Shown one piece after another: positions 26,286 through 34,373 of a stretch of DNA of 64,000 bases. The translations under genes and the position numbers were made by a program. The stretch lies in NCBI RefSeq assembly GCF_018343665.1, contig NZ_JAGYPM010000004.1, positions 646,381 through 710,380 of the forward strand, read 5' to 3'. This stretch comes from Cytobacillus citreus. GTDB taxonomy: Bacteria; Bacillota; Bacilli; Bacillales; Cytobacillaceae. Positions within the stretch are counted from its first letter, which is position 1; each line of letters opens with the position of its first letter. A model generated the notes under the pieces. The model made no database searches and was not told the DNA's origin. It saw only the letters and a program-made list of their open reading frames with translations.

Positions 26286-26849
26286 ATGAAAATATTAGGG
26301 ATTTCTGGAACGATTACTGGATCGAAAACATTAATAGTAATAAATAAAGTAATGGATGAAATAAAAAAAAAATTACCTGAAGCTGAAGTAGAAGTGTTAG
26401 ACCTAAAGAAGTACAATGTTCAGTTTTGTGATGGGCGTCCACCTTCAGATTATTCAGGGGATACCCGGAAGGTAATTGAAATTATTTCATCTGCTGACAG
26501 TTACATCTTTGGGACTCCTATATTTCAAGGATCATTTACTGGCGCATTAAAAAATTTAATAGATTTGGTTCCTCCATCTGAATTTAGCAATAAAGTAATA
26601 GGCTTTGTTGCTACAGGCGGAAACAATCAGCATTACCTTGTGATTGAAAATCAATTAAAACCCATTGCAGGTTATTTAAATGCCTATGTTGCACCTAGTT
26701 TTGTTTTCGCACATAATAGTCATTTTAATGCTCGGAATGAAATTGCAGATTCAGAATTACTAAAAAATATTGAAATGTTTTCTCATCAAATCGCATTTAT
26801 GCATGCTAATTTAATACAGCAAAAAATGAAAACTGTTGATCGTTTGTGA
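26286..26849 (+). CDS. NAD(P)H-dependent FMN reductase (SsuE/flavodoxin-like)
   Basis: Flavodoxin-fold reductase of 187 residues. The N-terminus KILGISGTITGSKT binds FMN phosphate, and FGTPIFQGSFTGALKNLIDL is the typical second loop. GGGAG lies before the ATG. It supplies reduced FMN, possibly redundantly with the HpaC-like protein. It is the last gene of the catabolic cluster; the DNA after it is repeat-rich. Confidence 0.88.
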   Translation: MKILGISGTITGSKTLIVINKVMDEIKKKLPEAEVEVLDLKKYNVQFCDGRPPSDYSGDTRKVIEIISSADSYIFGTPIFQGSFTGALKNLIDLVPPSEFSNKVIGFVATGGNNQHYLVIENQLKPIAGYLNAYVAPSFVFAHNSHFNARNEIADSELLKNIEMFSHQIAFMHANLIQQKMKTVDRL

Positions 26850-27269
26850 TTTTCCATCCCAAGATCATGCCTCCATCCGTAGGGGGCGTTCTACTCTCCA
26901 TCAGGTGTATAACAATGCAATAGCTGAATTAACCGGTCTTTTTCTGACCCAGAAGGCAACCAGGGAACAAGCATCTCTTGACTAGTTCGATTCGATATTA
27001 GTCCGGAGACATTAAAACCGTCCCTGTTTTCCTAGAGTTGAAAAATGCATGCAGCAAGTTCTCAATGGAAAGGGATTAAATGATTAGTATATTCGATGGG
27101 AAAATAAATTAATCAAATTTAAAGATATTCCCCCACTTTACCTTCCTTCGAACTCCTTTTTGCATTGCAGGTAACACTCAATCAAATCATTTAAAATGGA
27201 AAATACAAAAAGGTAATCCGTAGAGTATAAGCAAACTAAAGTGTAACAGGCTTACGGATCACTAGCTAA
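26850..27269. other. Gene-free stretch with a repeat fragment and a possible coding relic
   Basis: No intact gene is seen. At 26989-27035 a partial copy of a dispersed repeat occurs (core AAACCGTCCC; see 31966, 38075, 47408). At 26879-26985 a frame reads RRGRSTLHQVYNNAIAELTG and ends at a stop; it may be the tail of a lost gene, but no family is recognised. Confidence 0.4.
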
Positions 27270-27305
27270 GAAAAAAAATCAGGGCCTCGGCTCTGATTTT
27301 TTTTA
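27270..27305 (+). terminator. Intrinsic terminator used as intron insertion site
   Basis: AATCAGGGCC pairs with GGCTCTGATT around a two-base loop, with A-run before and T-run after. The group II intron starts directly after the T-run. Confidence 0.8.
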
Positions 27306-27826
27306 GTGTGCCCAGCATAAGTGCAGTCTATAGGGTGAAAGTCCCGAACTGCGAAGGCAGAAGAAGCAGTAGCTTAACGCAAGGGTGTCTGTGGTGACGC
27401 AGAATCTGAAGGAAGCGAGCGGCAAATCTCCGGTCTGAGGGACACGAACTTCATATAAGGCTAGGTATCATTGGATAAGTTTGCATAACAAAGCAAAGTC
27501 CTTTCTGCCGAAGATGATACAGAGTAAATGAAGCAGATAGATGGACAATGGAAGCTACCCAAAACAAAAATAAAAAGGCTCATCTCACTTGGAGTTCCAA
27601 AAGAGAAAGCCTATGATTGGGGAAATTCCAGAAAGAAATACTGGCGCATTTCAAAAAGTTCAATCCTACACACAACGCTTGACTTAGAGTTTTGGCGAAA
27701 ACAAAAGCTGAAAAGTTTACTGGACAGATACAACCATTTGCGTCATACCTAAATGAACCGCCGTATATGGAACCGTATGTACGGTGGTGTGAGAGGTCGG
27801 GGATTAGTCACCCCCTCCTACTCGAT
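27306..27826 (+). mobile_element. Group II intron, internally deleted
   Basis: The 5' end GTGTGCCC and the following domain I sequence (AGGGTGAAAGTCCCGAACTG at about 27337, then AGGAAGCGAGCGGCAAATCT) are typical of bacterial group II introns. At the 3' side, 27752-27826 holds a domain V hairpin (CCGCCGTATATGG...CCGTATGTACGGTGG) and a domain VI-like hairpin (GGGGATTAGTCACCCCC). Only about 520 bp remain; the maturase is reduced to its last 70 codons. The intron lies right after a terminator hairpin, a site choice known for group IIC introns; I cannot assign the class firmly. Confidence 0.8.
27528..27752 (+). pseudogene. C-terminal remnant of group II intron maturase
   Basis: The frame reads LISLGVPKEKAYDWGNSRKK then YWRISKSSILHTTLDLEFW, which is the end of LtrA-type intron maturases. 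All reverse-transcriptase motifs are missing. The ATG at 27528 belongs to the intron RNA part; the fusion point to maturase sequence is near 27546, so this is a deletion product and not a real protein gene. Confidence 0.8.
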
Positions 27827-27851
27827 TAAGAAAAGAAAATTTTCTTCTGCT

Positions 27852-27905
27852 ATGGTCTTTTTGGCTGTGATATTTTTAGGTTCGTGTTATTCCACAAAGG
27901 ATTAA
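27852..27905 (+). pseudogene. Possible lipoprotein signal-peptide relic
   Basis: Directly after the intron end a frame reads KKRKFSSAMVFLAVIFLGSC and stops five codons later. The basic start, hydrophobic stretch and lipobox-like LGSC look like a lipoprotein leader cut short. Cytochrome c lipoproteins often accompany the dehydrogenase genes that follow, so it may be the remains of such a gene; this is weakly supported. Confidence 0.3.
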
Positions 27906-28025
27906 AAGTCCAGAGATTTAGAAATTCGCTGTCAACCAAGAATATTCTTCTTTTATTTGGAAAGGATAGAATTACCAGAAGGATTTACGAATAATAATTG
28001 AACTTCTTGCAGGAGGGAAAACAAC

Positions 28026-28850
28026 ATGGCAGATGATAATAAAGAAAAAAATATTACCCGCCGTACATTTATTAAGAATACGGGATTGGTAGCCGGTGGT
28101 GTAGTTGGAGGTTCATTGATTGGCGGACTGTTGACAAGCCAATGGCAAACAAGGCAGCCAACGGAAAACAAAAAAACAACGAAAAGTTTACAAGAAGCAC
28201 GGGTGTTTTTTAGCCGCGAAGAGGATTTTGCAGTATTGGAAGCTGCTACAGAACGGATCTTTCCGAAAGATGATAATGGGCCAGGCGCAGTTGAACTGGG
28301 TGTTCCATATTACATTGATAAGCAGTTGGCCGGATCATGGGGTACAAATGCCAAGGAGTATATGAAAGATCCGTTCATTCAAACTCAACAAGTTCATGAA
28401 TACCAACATAAAACGACCAAGCAGGATAAATCGGGGCCAAATACATCCACAAAATTACCAACACCAACACCCAGATATCAATCGAGACTTAACAGGAGTG
28501 AAATTTTCATCGAAGGCCTAAGAAAAATCGATCAAGTGAGCCAAAAAAAATATAATGTGCCATTTCCAAAAGCCGAAGTGGACCAACAAAACGAAGTGCT
28601 GAAGGCTTTTGAAAAGGGGGAAGTTGATATGAAAGGTGTAGCCGCTGTAACCTTTTTTCATTTGCTTGTACAGACAACGCTAGAAGGGGTTTATTCGGAT
28701 CCCGTGTATGGCGGCAATAAAAATATGATGGGCTGGAAAATGAAAGAATACCCCGGTCCACGAATGGCCTATTTAAATGATATTGATAAAGAAGATTTTA
28801 TTTTGATGGAACCTGAAGGCTTAAGGGATTATCAATCACATGGTTCATAA
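28026..28850 (+). CDS. Gluconate 2-dehydrogenase subunit 3 family protein, Tat-exported
   Basis: Small subunit (274 residues) of a membrane-associated GMC-type dehydrogenase. The N-terminus has a twin-arginine motif (NITRRTFIKNTG) and a hydrophobic stretch with many glycines, so the folded complex is probably exported by the Tat system. Subunit 3 proteins of this family escort the flavoprotein, which has no signal of its own. GCAGGAGGG precedes the ATG and the flavoprotein gene follows after 21 bp. The sugar or alcohol oxidised is unknown. Confidence 0.87.
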   Translation: MADDNKEKNITRRTFIKNTGLVAGGVVGGSLIGGLLTSQWQTRQPTENKKTTKSLQEARVFFSREEDFAVLEAATERIFPKDDNGPGAVELGVPYYIDKQLAGSWGTNAKEYMKDPFIQTQQVHEYQHKTTKQDKSGPNTSTKLPTPTPRYQSRLNRSEIFIEGLRKIDQVSQKKYNVPFPKAEVDQQNEVLKAFEKGEVDMKGVAAVTFFHLLVQTTLEGVYSDPVYGGNKNMMGWKMKEYPGPRMAYLNDIDKEDFILMEPEGLRDYQSHGS

Positions 28851-28871
28851 ACTGTACTGGGGGCTTATAAC

Positions 28872-30590
28872 ATGGCAATAAAACTGGATAAAGTAGATGT
28901 GGTGGTTGTTGGAACAGGCTGGGCTGGAGGTATTGTCGCAGCTGAACTTGCCAAGGCAGGAAAAAAAGTCGTAGCATTGGAACGCGGCGAGCATCGAGAA
29001 CTCGCCGATTTTACAGGTGTCAAAGATGAACTGCGCTTTACCAATCGATTTGAATTGATGCAAAATTTATCACACGAAACGATCACCTCCCGCAACACAC
29101 TGGATGAAACAGCGCTGCCAGTAAGAACTAGGGATGAAATGATGGCTGGAACTGATTTAGGAGGAGGAAGCGTTCACTGGGCGGGCGCAACCTATCGATG
29201 GTGGCCATACGATTTCGAAATGTACAGTAAAACAGTCGAGCGCTATGGTAAAAACAAGATACCAGACGGCATGACCATCCAAGATTGGGGAATTAAGTAT
29301 GATGAGATGGAAAAGTACTATGATCGTTGGGAAAAAACCGCCGGAATCTCAGGTGAACCGGATCCGCTTGGAGCCAAACGCTCGAGTGACTATCCAACCC
29401 CACCGATGAAAGAGTCTCCGCCGATCCATTTATTTAAGCAAGCAGCCAAGAAATTAGGGTACCATCCCTACCAGGTTGCATCTGCCAATCTATCGGAAGG
29501 CTATACAAACCCAGATGGGCAAACCATTAACCAATGCATGTATTGTTCTTTTTGTACCCAATATGGGTGCGATTTCGGCGCGAAGTCGGATGCTCGAGTA
29601 ACGGTAATCCCAGCGGCTCAGGCAACCAATAATTTTGAATTAAGATATGAGTCCTATGCAAGGAGAGTGCTCCATAAAGGCGGAAAGGCAACAGGGGTTA
29701 TGTATGTGGATACAAGAACGGGCCAAGAATACATACAACCTGCCGATGTAGTTGCACTCGGTGCATTTACATTTACGAACAACCGTCTATTAATGTTATC
29801 TGGAATTGGACAGCCTTATGATCCAAAAACTCGAAAAGGTGTGATTGGAAGGAATTTCAATGGGCAGTTTAATATAACATTCCTAGGTGCAAGAGGATTT
29901 TTCAACAAGAAAAAATTCAACTTATATATGGGAGCAGGAGCACTGGGTGGCACAATGAGTGATTTTGCCGCGGATAATTTCGACCATACAAAACTGGATT
30001 TTATCAACGGTGGAGGCATAGAGCTCAGACAATATGGCGACGGGGCAATTGCGAGTAATCATGTCCCCAAGGGCACCCCGGGCTGGGGCCCAGAATTCAA
30101 GGATAAATCCCTGTTTTACGCAAACCGAAATCTGGAAGTGTGGTATACACCAGCGATTATGTCCTGGTGGCATAATTACCTCGACTTGGATCCGACCTAT
30201 AAAGATGACTTCAACGATCCGCTTCTGCGGGTAACAAATAAGTATACAGATCAAGACCGCAACATAGCGAAATTCGGTGTCGAAAAGTGCAAAGAAATCA
30301 TGAAGGAAATGGGGGCAAATGTTATTGATGAGGATGATATTCCCGATGAGTTCGATCATATTTATCAAGGCGGGCACTATGCTGGAGGCGTGATCATGGG
30401 AGCAGATCCTGCAACGTCTGCTGTTAACAATTATTTGCAAATGTGGGATATGGAAAACCTCTTTGTAGTGGGCGGATCCGCGTTTCCTCAATTTGCAGGC
30501 CATCATCCGACCGCAACAATTGGGGCGTTGGCTTATCGGGCGGCAGAAGGAATGGAGAATTATCTTAAAAATGGCGGAAAATTGGCATAA
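28872..30590 (+). CDS. GMC-family dehydrogenase flavoprotein (gluconate 2-dehydrogenase type)
   Basis: FAD-containing subunit of 572 residues. It has the FAD-binding motif VVVGTGWAGGIVAAELA at the N-terminus, GTDLGGGSVHWAGATYRWWP, a cysteine-rich QCMYCSFCTQYGCDF segment, and the C-terminal active-site region AFPQFAGHHPTATIGALAYR with the catalytic His. These match the large subunit of membrane-bound gluconate or sorbitol dehydrogenases. It has no signal peptide and is probably exported with subunit 3. No cytochrome c subunit gene follows; an IS element and repeat lie downstream. Confidence 0.9.
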   Translation: MAIKLDKVDVVVVGTGWAGGIVAAELAKAGKKVVALERGEHRELADFTGVKDELRFTNRFELMQNLSHETITSRNTLDETALPVRTRDEMMAGTDLGGGSVHWAGATYRWWPYDFEMYSKTVERYGKNKIPDGMTIQDWGIKYDEMEKYYDRWEKTAGISGEPDPLGAKRSSDYPTPPMKESPPIHLFKQAAKKLGYHPYQVASANLSEGYTNPDGQTINQCMYCSFCTQYGCDFGAKSDARVTVIPAAQATNNFELRYESYARRVLHKGGKATGVMYVDTRTGQEYIQPADVVALGAFTFTNNRLLMLSGIGQPYDPKTRKGVIGRNFNGQFNITFLGARGFFNKKKFNLYMGAGALGGTMSDFAADNFDHTKLDFINGGGIELRQYGDGAIASNHVPKGTPGWGPEFKDKSLFYANRNLEVWYTPAIMSWWHNYLDLDPTYKDDFNDPLLRVTNKYTDQDRNIAKFGVEKCKEIMKEMGANVIDEDDIPDEFDHIYQGGHYAGGVIMGADPATSAVNNYLQMWDMENLFVVGGSAFPQFAGHHPTATIGALAYRAAEGMENYLKNGGKLA

Positions 30591-30593
30591 CCA

Positions 30594-30661
30594 AGTGCCT
30601 GTCAATCCTCGGATTTTGTCAAAACTACGGAATTCTTTCGACAAAATTCGGGTGGTGCCAG
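30594..30661 (+). repeat. Dispersed repeat copy interrupted by the IS3-family element
   Basis: The stretch begins AAGTGCCTGTCAATCCTCGG and holds the inverted pair GGATTTTGTC/GACAAAATTC. It matches the palindromic 71-bp repeat at 37944-38014 (AGTGCCTGTTATCACTCGG). The IS element is inserted near its right end. Confidence 0.6.
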
Positions 30662-30736
30662 TGGTTGCCCCCCTTATAATGGACATATAGGATAGATAAA
30701 GATACGACATATCTACATTATTGGGGGACATACAAA

Positions 30737-31039
30737 ATGACAAGAAAACATACAAGTGTCGAAACTAAGTTAAAAGCTGTACTTCAGATAATAGATGGGG
30801 AGAAATCAGTAATAGAGGCTGCTAGAGGACTAAATTTACACCGTGATACTGTTAATCGTTGGGTTAATGCATATAAGGAAAGAGGAGAAAAGGGCTTAGA
30901 AAATCCACATTCTCATAGTACCCCTCAATCTAAAAATAGTAATAAAAAAGTTAAGGAGTTAGAGAAAAAACTAAAAGAAAAAGAATTGGAGAATGAGATA
31001 TTAAAAAAGTTCCAGGCCTTTCTCAAAGAGAACGAATAA
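30737..31039 (+). CDS. IS3-family transposase OrfA
   Basis: DNA-binding half of the transposase, 100 residues. A helix-turn-helix (SVIEAARGLNLHRDTVNRWV) is followed by a leucine-zipper-like stretch rich in Lys and Glu. An A AAA AAG slippery site at 31003-31009 would let ribosomes move to the -1 frame, where the frame is open into OrfB, giving the fused OrfAB transposase typical for this family. Confidence 0.88.
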   Translation: MTRKHTSVETKLKAVLQIIDGEKSVIEAARGLNLHRDTVNRWVNAYKERGEKGLENPHSHSTPQSKNSNKKVKELEKKLKEKELENEILKKFQAFLKENE

Positions 31040-31065
31040 GCAAGAAATTCGAAGCTATTTCTTTT

Positions 31066-31914
31066 TTGAGAAAGGATTATCCAGTTGTTCTTCTTTGTCG
31101 TGTATTAGGGGTTTCAAAAAGTGGATATTATGCTTATCTTAGTAGACCTAAAAAGCAAGTCTCAAACAAGGATCGTAAGCTCTTAACTAAGATAAAACGG
31201 GCATACACTCTTCATAAAGGCACGTATGGAGCCAAAAGAATTGCAAAATATTTAAAAGATAAGGGGACTATTGCAAATCATAAAAGAGTAGCTCGTATTA
31301 TGAGGGAAGCAAATATTAAAGCATTAGTAAGACGGCCTAAAACAACGCAAGAAACAAAAGGCCAGGCTGCCGGATATGTGTATAAAAATCTTTTAGAACG
31401 AGATTTTCATGCCAGTCACCCCAACCAAAAATGGGTTACGGATATGACAGAAATTCAAGTTGAACAAGAAAAACTTTATATATCAGCCTTGATGGATCTA
31501 TTTAATAAGGAAGTTCTTGCCCTAGAAGTTAGCTCTAGCCCTAATCAAGAGCTTATTAAAGCTACCATTGAATCAGCTCGAAAGAAACGAAAATTAAAAA
31601 CGCTTGAAGGAGTCACCGTACACAGTGATCAAGGAAGTGTATATAGATCGTTTAATTATTATAACTTGAGCAAGAATTTGAAGTTTACACCTAGTATGTC
31701 TCGTAAGGCAAACTGTTGGGATAACGCTGTGATTGAAAGCTTCTTTTCTCAATTGAAAACAGAATTTCCTTGTTTCTATCCAAAAATTCAATTACAAACA
31801 TTTCAACAAGATTTAAATAAATATATCCGTTACTACAATGAAAAACGAACCCAATATAAACTTGGATTCATTTCTCCTAAAAGTTACTATTTAAACTATC
31901 AAAAAGCGATATAA
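31066..31914 (+). CDS. IS3-family transposase OrfB (DDE integrase domain)
   Basis: Catalytic half, 282 residues in the tracked frame; the same frame is open further upstream to the frameshift site at 31003. It has an HTH_21-like region (KGTYGAKRIAKYLKDKG) and the rve integrase core: WVTDMTEI, VHSDQGSVYRS and NCWDNAVIESFFSQLK supply the D, D and E residues. It looks intact, so the element may be active. Confidence 0.9.
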   Translation: MRKDYPVVLLCRVLGVSKSGYYAYLSRPKKQVSNKDRKLLTKIKRAYTLHKGTYGAKRIAKYLKDKGTIANHKRVARIMREANIKALVRRPKTTQETKGQAAGYVYKNLLERDFHASHPNQKWVTDMTEIQVEQEKLYISALMDLFNKEVLALEVSSSPNQELIKATIESARKKRKLKTLEGVTVHSDQGSVYRSFNYYNLSKNLKFTPSMSRKANCWDNAVIESFFSQLKTEFPCFYPKIQLQTFQQDLNKYIRYYNEKRTQYKLGFISPKSYYLNYQKAI

Positions 31915-31965
31915 TGTCGTATTTTGATAATGTCTATATTTTGGGGTCTTGACCACAGTGAATTG

Positions 31966-32117
31966 CGCCAGGGAAAAACAGACTCTCGCTTATCTAAGAG
32001 ATTGTAAGTTGATAAGGAGTCCTAATCCTCTTGGTTTAATCTTATATAGCAGCAAGTGTGGTATATGCAACACATATTAGCCTGGAAACATTAGAACCGT
32101 CCCCATGTTTTGTTAGA
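31966..32117 (+). repeat. Dispersed repeat (copy with empty insertion site)
   Basis: The sequence running from AGACTCTCGCTTATCTAAGA through TTGATAAGGAGTCCTAATCC to AGAACCGTCCCCATGTTTT recurs at 38075-38187 and at 47408-47461 plus 47733-47797, with fragments at 26989 and 45884. At 47461 a 271-nt element splits the repeat exactly after TTGAT; here TTGAT (32009-32013) is joined directly to AAGGAGTCC, showing the unoccupied state. The repeat family itself is unnamed by me. Confidence 0.75.
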
Positions 32118-32138
32118 ACTATCCCCATGTTATATAGA

Positions 32139-32180
32139 AAAAAAACTCACGGTGCGGGGAGCACGGTGAGTTTTTTTCTT
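32139..32180 (+). terminator. Intrinsic terminator before the ugp operon
   Basis: ACTCAC-G-GTGC pairs with GCAC-G-GTGAGT (one G-G mismatch) over a short loop, with an A-run before and T-run after, so it could work on both strands. Confidence 0.75.
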
Positions 32181-32221
32181 ACCCACTTATCAAACCGATT
32201 GTTAAAAGTGTGTGAATATAT

Positions 32222-32286
32222 TTGAACATTTGTATATTATTTGTAAATTACCCATTTCAAAGGAATGAATATGGTTAAATGGGTAA
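32222..32286 (+). promoter_or_regulatory. Candidate promoter with overlapping 10-bp inverted repeat operator
   Basis: TTGAAC (32222-32227) and TAAATT (32244-32249), 16 bp apart, fit a sigma-A promoter. A perfect inverted repeat TTACCCATTT/AAATGGGTAA (32248-32257 and 32277-32286) begins within the -10 region, a natural place for a repressor. The first ugp gene starts at 32311. Confidence 0.45.
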
Positions 32287-32310
32287 GGGGATTAGAAGGG
32301 AGGTATAAGT

Positions 32311-33432
32311 ATGAGTCAGGTAGAGTTGATAGATATCACAAAATCATACGATAAACAAAAGGACGTACTAAACGGAATCAATCTATCAATTGAAGAGGGC
32401 GAATTTTTTGTTCTTGTTGGTCCTTCTGGTTCAGGAAAGAGTACATTGTTACGAATGATTGCAGGTCTAGAGGAAATTTCCGGAGGCTTTTTGAAAATTA
32501 ATGATCAAACAGTGAATCATCTTCCGCCAAAAGAGCGGAACTTGTCAATGGTCTTTCAAAATTATGCGCTATATCCCCATTTAACGGTTGAACAAAATAT
32601 TCTCTTTGGCTTAAAAGCGAGAAAAGTAGAGAAACGAGAACAGCAAATAAGACTCATGGAAGCGGCAGAAATGTTAGGACTTACAGAATTGTTGAAGCGG
32701 AAACCTAGAGAGCTATCGGGCGGACAAAGGCAACGGGTTGCATTGGGCCGTTCAGTTGTTAGTCATGCGCCGCTATGTTTAATGGACGAGCCCCTATCGA
32801 ATTTGGATGCGAAGCTTCGAGCGAACATGCGGGTTCAAATTCGCAGACTGCAAAAGCAATTAGGGTTGACGATGATTTATGTGACTCATGACCAAGTTGA
32901 AGCGATGACGATGGGTGACCGTATTATGGTGCTCAATGAAGGAAAGATTCAACAAGTTGGGAAACCCATTACTCTCTATAATGAACCGGAAAACTTGTTT
33001 GTTGCTTCATTTATCGGATCGCCAAAGATGAATTTAGGGAATGCTGCCTTTTTTGCTGATGGAAACCATCTCATTATCGAAAATCAATTACATATATCGA
33101 TAGATCCTGATGTAATTATGGGTGTACCAAAAGATCGAAACTTAAAAGTCGGCATTCGGGCTGAACATCTTTTTCCAGGAGAATCGAAAAAAGATCACAT
33201 TCACCATTTAGAAGCAGTCAATGTAGAGCAATTAGGAAATGAAACTTTAATTGCTTTTGAGGTAGGTTCAGAGCTGTGGACGGCTAAATGGCCTGGACAA
33301 TGGACGATTGAATTTGGTCAAAAAGTGCCCGTGCAAATTTTGCCACAATATTTATTATTCTTTGATGTCGAAACAGGTCAATTAATTCAATCGGCAGACA
33401 TTGGGAAGCTACGAGAGGTTGTCACGATATGA
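32311..33432 (+). CDS. ugpC: ABC transporter ATPase, UgpC/MalK-type
   Basis: Cytoplasmic ATPase of 373 residues: Walker A GPSGSGKST, signature LSGGQRQRVALGR, Walker B LCLMDEPLSNLD, switch VTHDQVEAMT, then a TOBE domain. This is the CUT1/UgpC form that serves sugar and glycerol-phosphate importers. GGGAGG precedes the ATG. Its stop overlaps the next gene by 4 bp (ATGA). The gene order with two permeases, a binding protein and a glycerophosphodiesterase supports glycerol-3-phosphate or glycerophosphodiester uptake. Confidence 0.88.
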   Translation: MSQVELIDITKSYDKQKDVLNGINLSIEEGEFFVLVGPSGSGKSTLLRMIAGLEEISGGFLKINDQTVNHLPPKERNLSMVFQNYALYPHLTVEQNILFGLKARKVEKREQQIRLMEAAEMLGLTELLKRKPRELSGGQRQRVALGRSVVSHAPLCLMDEPLSNLDAKLRANMRVQIRRLQKQLGLTMIYVTHDQVEAMTMGDRIMVLNEGKIQQVGKPITLYNEPENLFVASFIGSPKMNLGNAAFFADGNHLIIENQLHISIDPDVIMGVPKDRNLKVGIRAEHLFPGESKKDHIHHLEAVNVEQLGNETLIAFEVGSELWTAKWPGQWTIEFGQKVPVQILPQYLLFFDVETGQLIQSADIGKLREVVTI

Positions 33433-34373
33433 GAATGGCAAATTCAGCGCTCGAAGCAAATGAAACGTTTATGTATCAGGTAGAACGAGTAAAAAAGAAA
33501 AATCGCAAGTTAAGTTTCATAAAAGGCATGTTATTTTTATTGCCTTCCCTTATTTTATTCAGTGTTTTCTTGTTTTACCCCATGTTAAAAACCATTTATT
33601 TAAGCTTCTTTTTAACAGATGCAAAAGGAGCGACAACCGTATTTGTAGGCTGGGATAACTACAAAGAAATTTTTACTGATTCTGTTTTTCTAAAAGGCAT
33701 GAAAAATACATTTTTATTTGTTTTCTATACAGTGCCGTTAACAGTCATAATCAGTTTGTTTTTAACTGTCATTGCGAATGAAAAATTAAAGGGAATTGGT
33801 GTTTTCCGGACCATTTTTTCTTCAACGATGGGGGTATCGGTTGCGGCTGCCTCCGTTTTTTGGCTGTATTTATTCAATCCGACAATGGGATTGCTGAACA
33901 AATTTCTTGAATTGTTAGGAGCAGAATCGATCGGATGGCTGACTGATCCAGATTGGGCGCTTTTTGCCGTGTCTGTTACGACCATTTGGATGAATATTGG
34001 CTTTACATTTTTGATTCTACTAGGAGGATTACAATCCATTGATTCTTCCCTCTATGAAAGTGCCGATATTGAGGGATCAAGCTATTTTTACAAGCTAAGA
34101 AGAATTACGATTCCAATGCTATCGCCAACATTATTCTTTGTTATCACCGTTTCGATTATTAATGCCTTTCAAACCTTCGGACAGATTGATATTTTAACCC
34201 AAGGCGGTCCAGCCAATGAAACGAATTTGATTGTGTATTCGATTTATCGGGAAGCCTTTGTCAATTATCAGTTTGGATCCGCTAGTGCCCAAGCGATTGT
34301 GTTATTCATCTTTATTTTATTGATGACTGCACTGCAATTTAAGCTGGGCGAAAGGAGGGTCCATTATCAATGA
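33429..34373 (+). CDS. ugpA: ABC transporter permease, UgpA-type
   Basis: Integral membrane protein of 314 residues with about six membrane segments; the cytoplasmic EAA loop is LYESADIEGSSYFYKLRRIT IPM. It begins within ATGA overlapping ugpC and ends within ATGA overlapping ugpE, the mark of translational coupling. It forms the membrane channel with UgpE. Family membership is sure; the exact sugar-phosphate substrate rests on the neighbours. Confidence 0.86.
   Translation: MRMANSALEANETFMYQVERVKKKNRKLSFIKGMLFLLPSLILFSVFLFYPMLKTIYLSFFLTDAKGATTVFVGWDNYKEIFTDSVFLKGMKNTFLFVFYTVPLTVIISLFLTVIANEKLKGIGVFRTIFSSTMGVSVAAASVFWLYLFNPTMGLLNKFLELLGAESIGWLTDPDWALFAVSVTTIWMNIGFTFLILLGGLQSIDSSLYESADIEGSSYFYKLRRITIPMLSPTLFFVITVSIINAFQTFGQIDILTQGGPANETNLIVYSIYREAFVNYQFGSASAQAIVLFIFILLMTALQFKLGERRVHYQ

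Larger units (their letters stand above)
30662..31955 (+). mobile_element. IS3-family insertion sequence, complete
   Basis: About 1294 bp. Both ends start TGGT followed by a C-run and later GACAT (left 30662 onward; right end read on the other strand from 31955), forming imperfect inverted repeats. The flanks carry a 3-bp direct repeat CAG (30659-30661 and 31956-31958), a normal IS3 target duplication. It encodes OrfA and OrfB in the usual overlapping arrangement. Confidence 0.85.

Noticed and set aside
27528..27752. Small gene encoding a 74-residue protein
   Set aside because: The translation is the tail of a group II intron maturase joined to intron RNA sequence by a deletion, not an independent gene.
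32200..32250. PhoP box before the ugp operon
   Set aside because: TTGAACA and TTGTAAA words occur but without the regular spacing of TTAACA-type direct repeats, so the claim is not supported.
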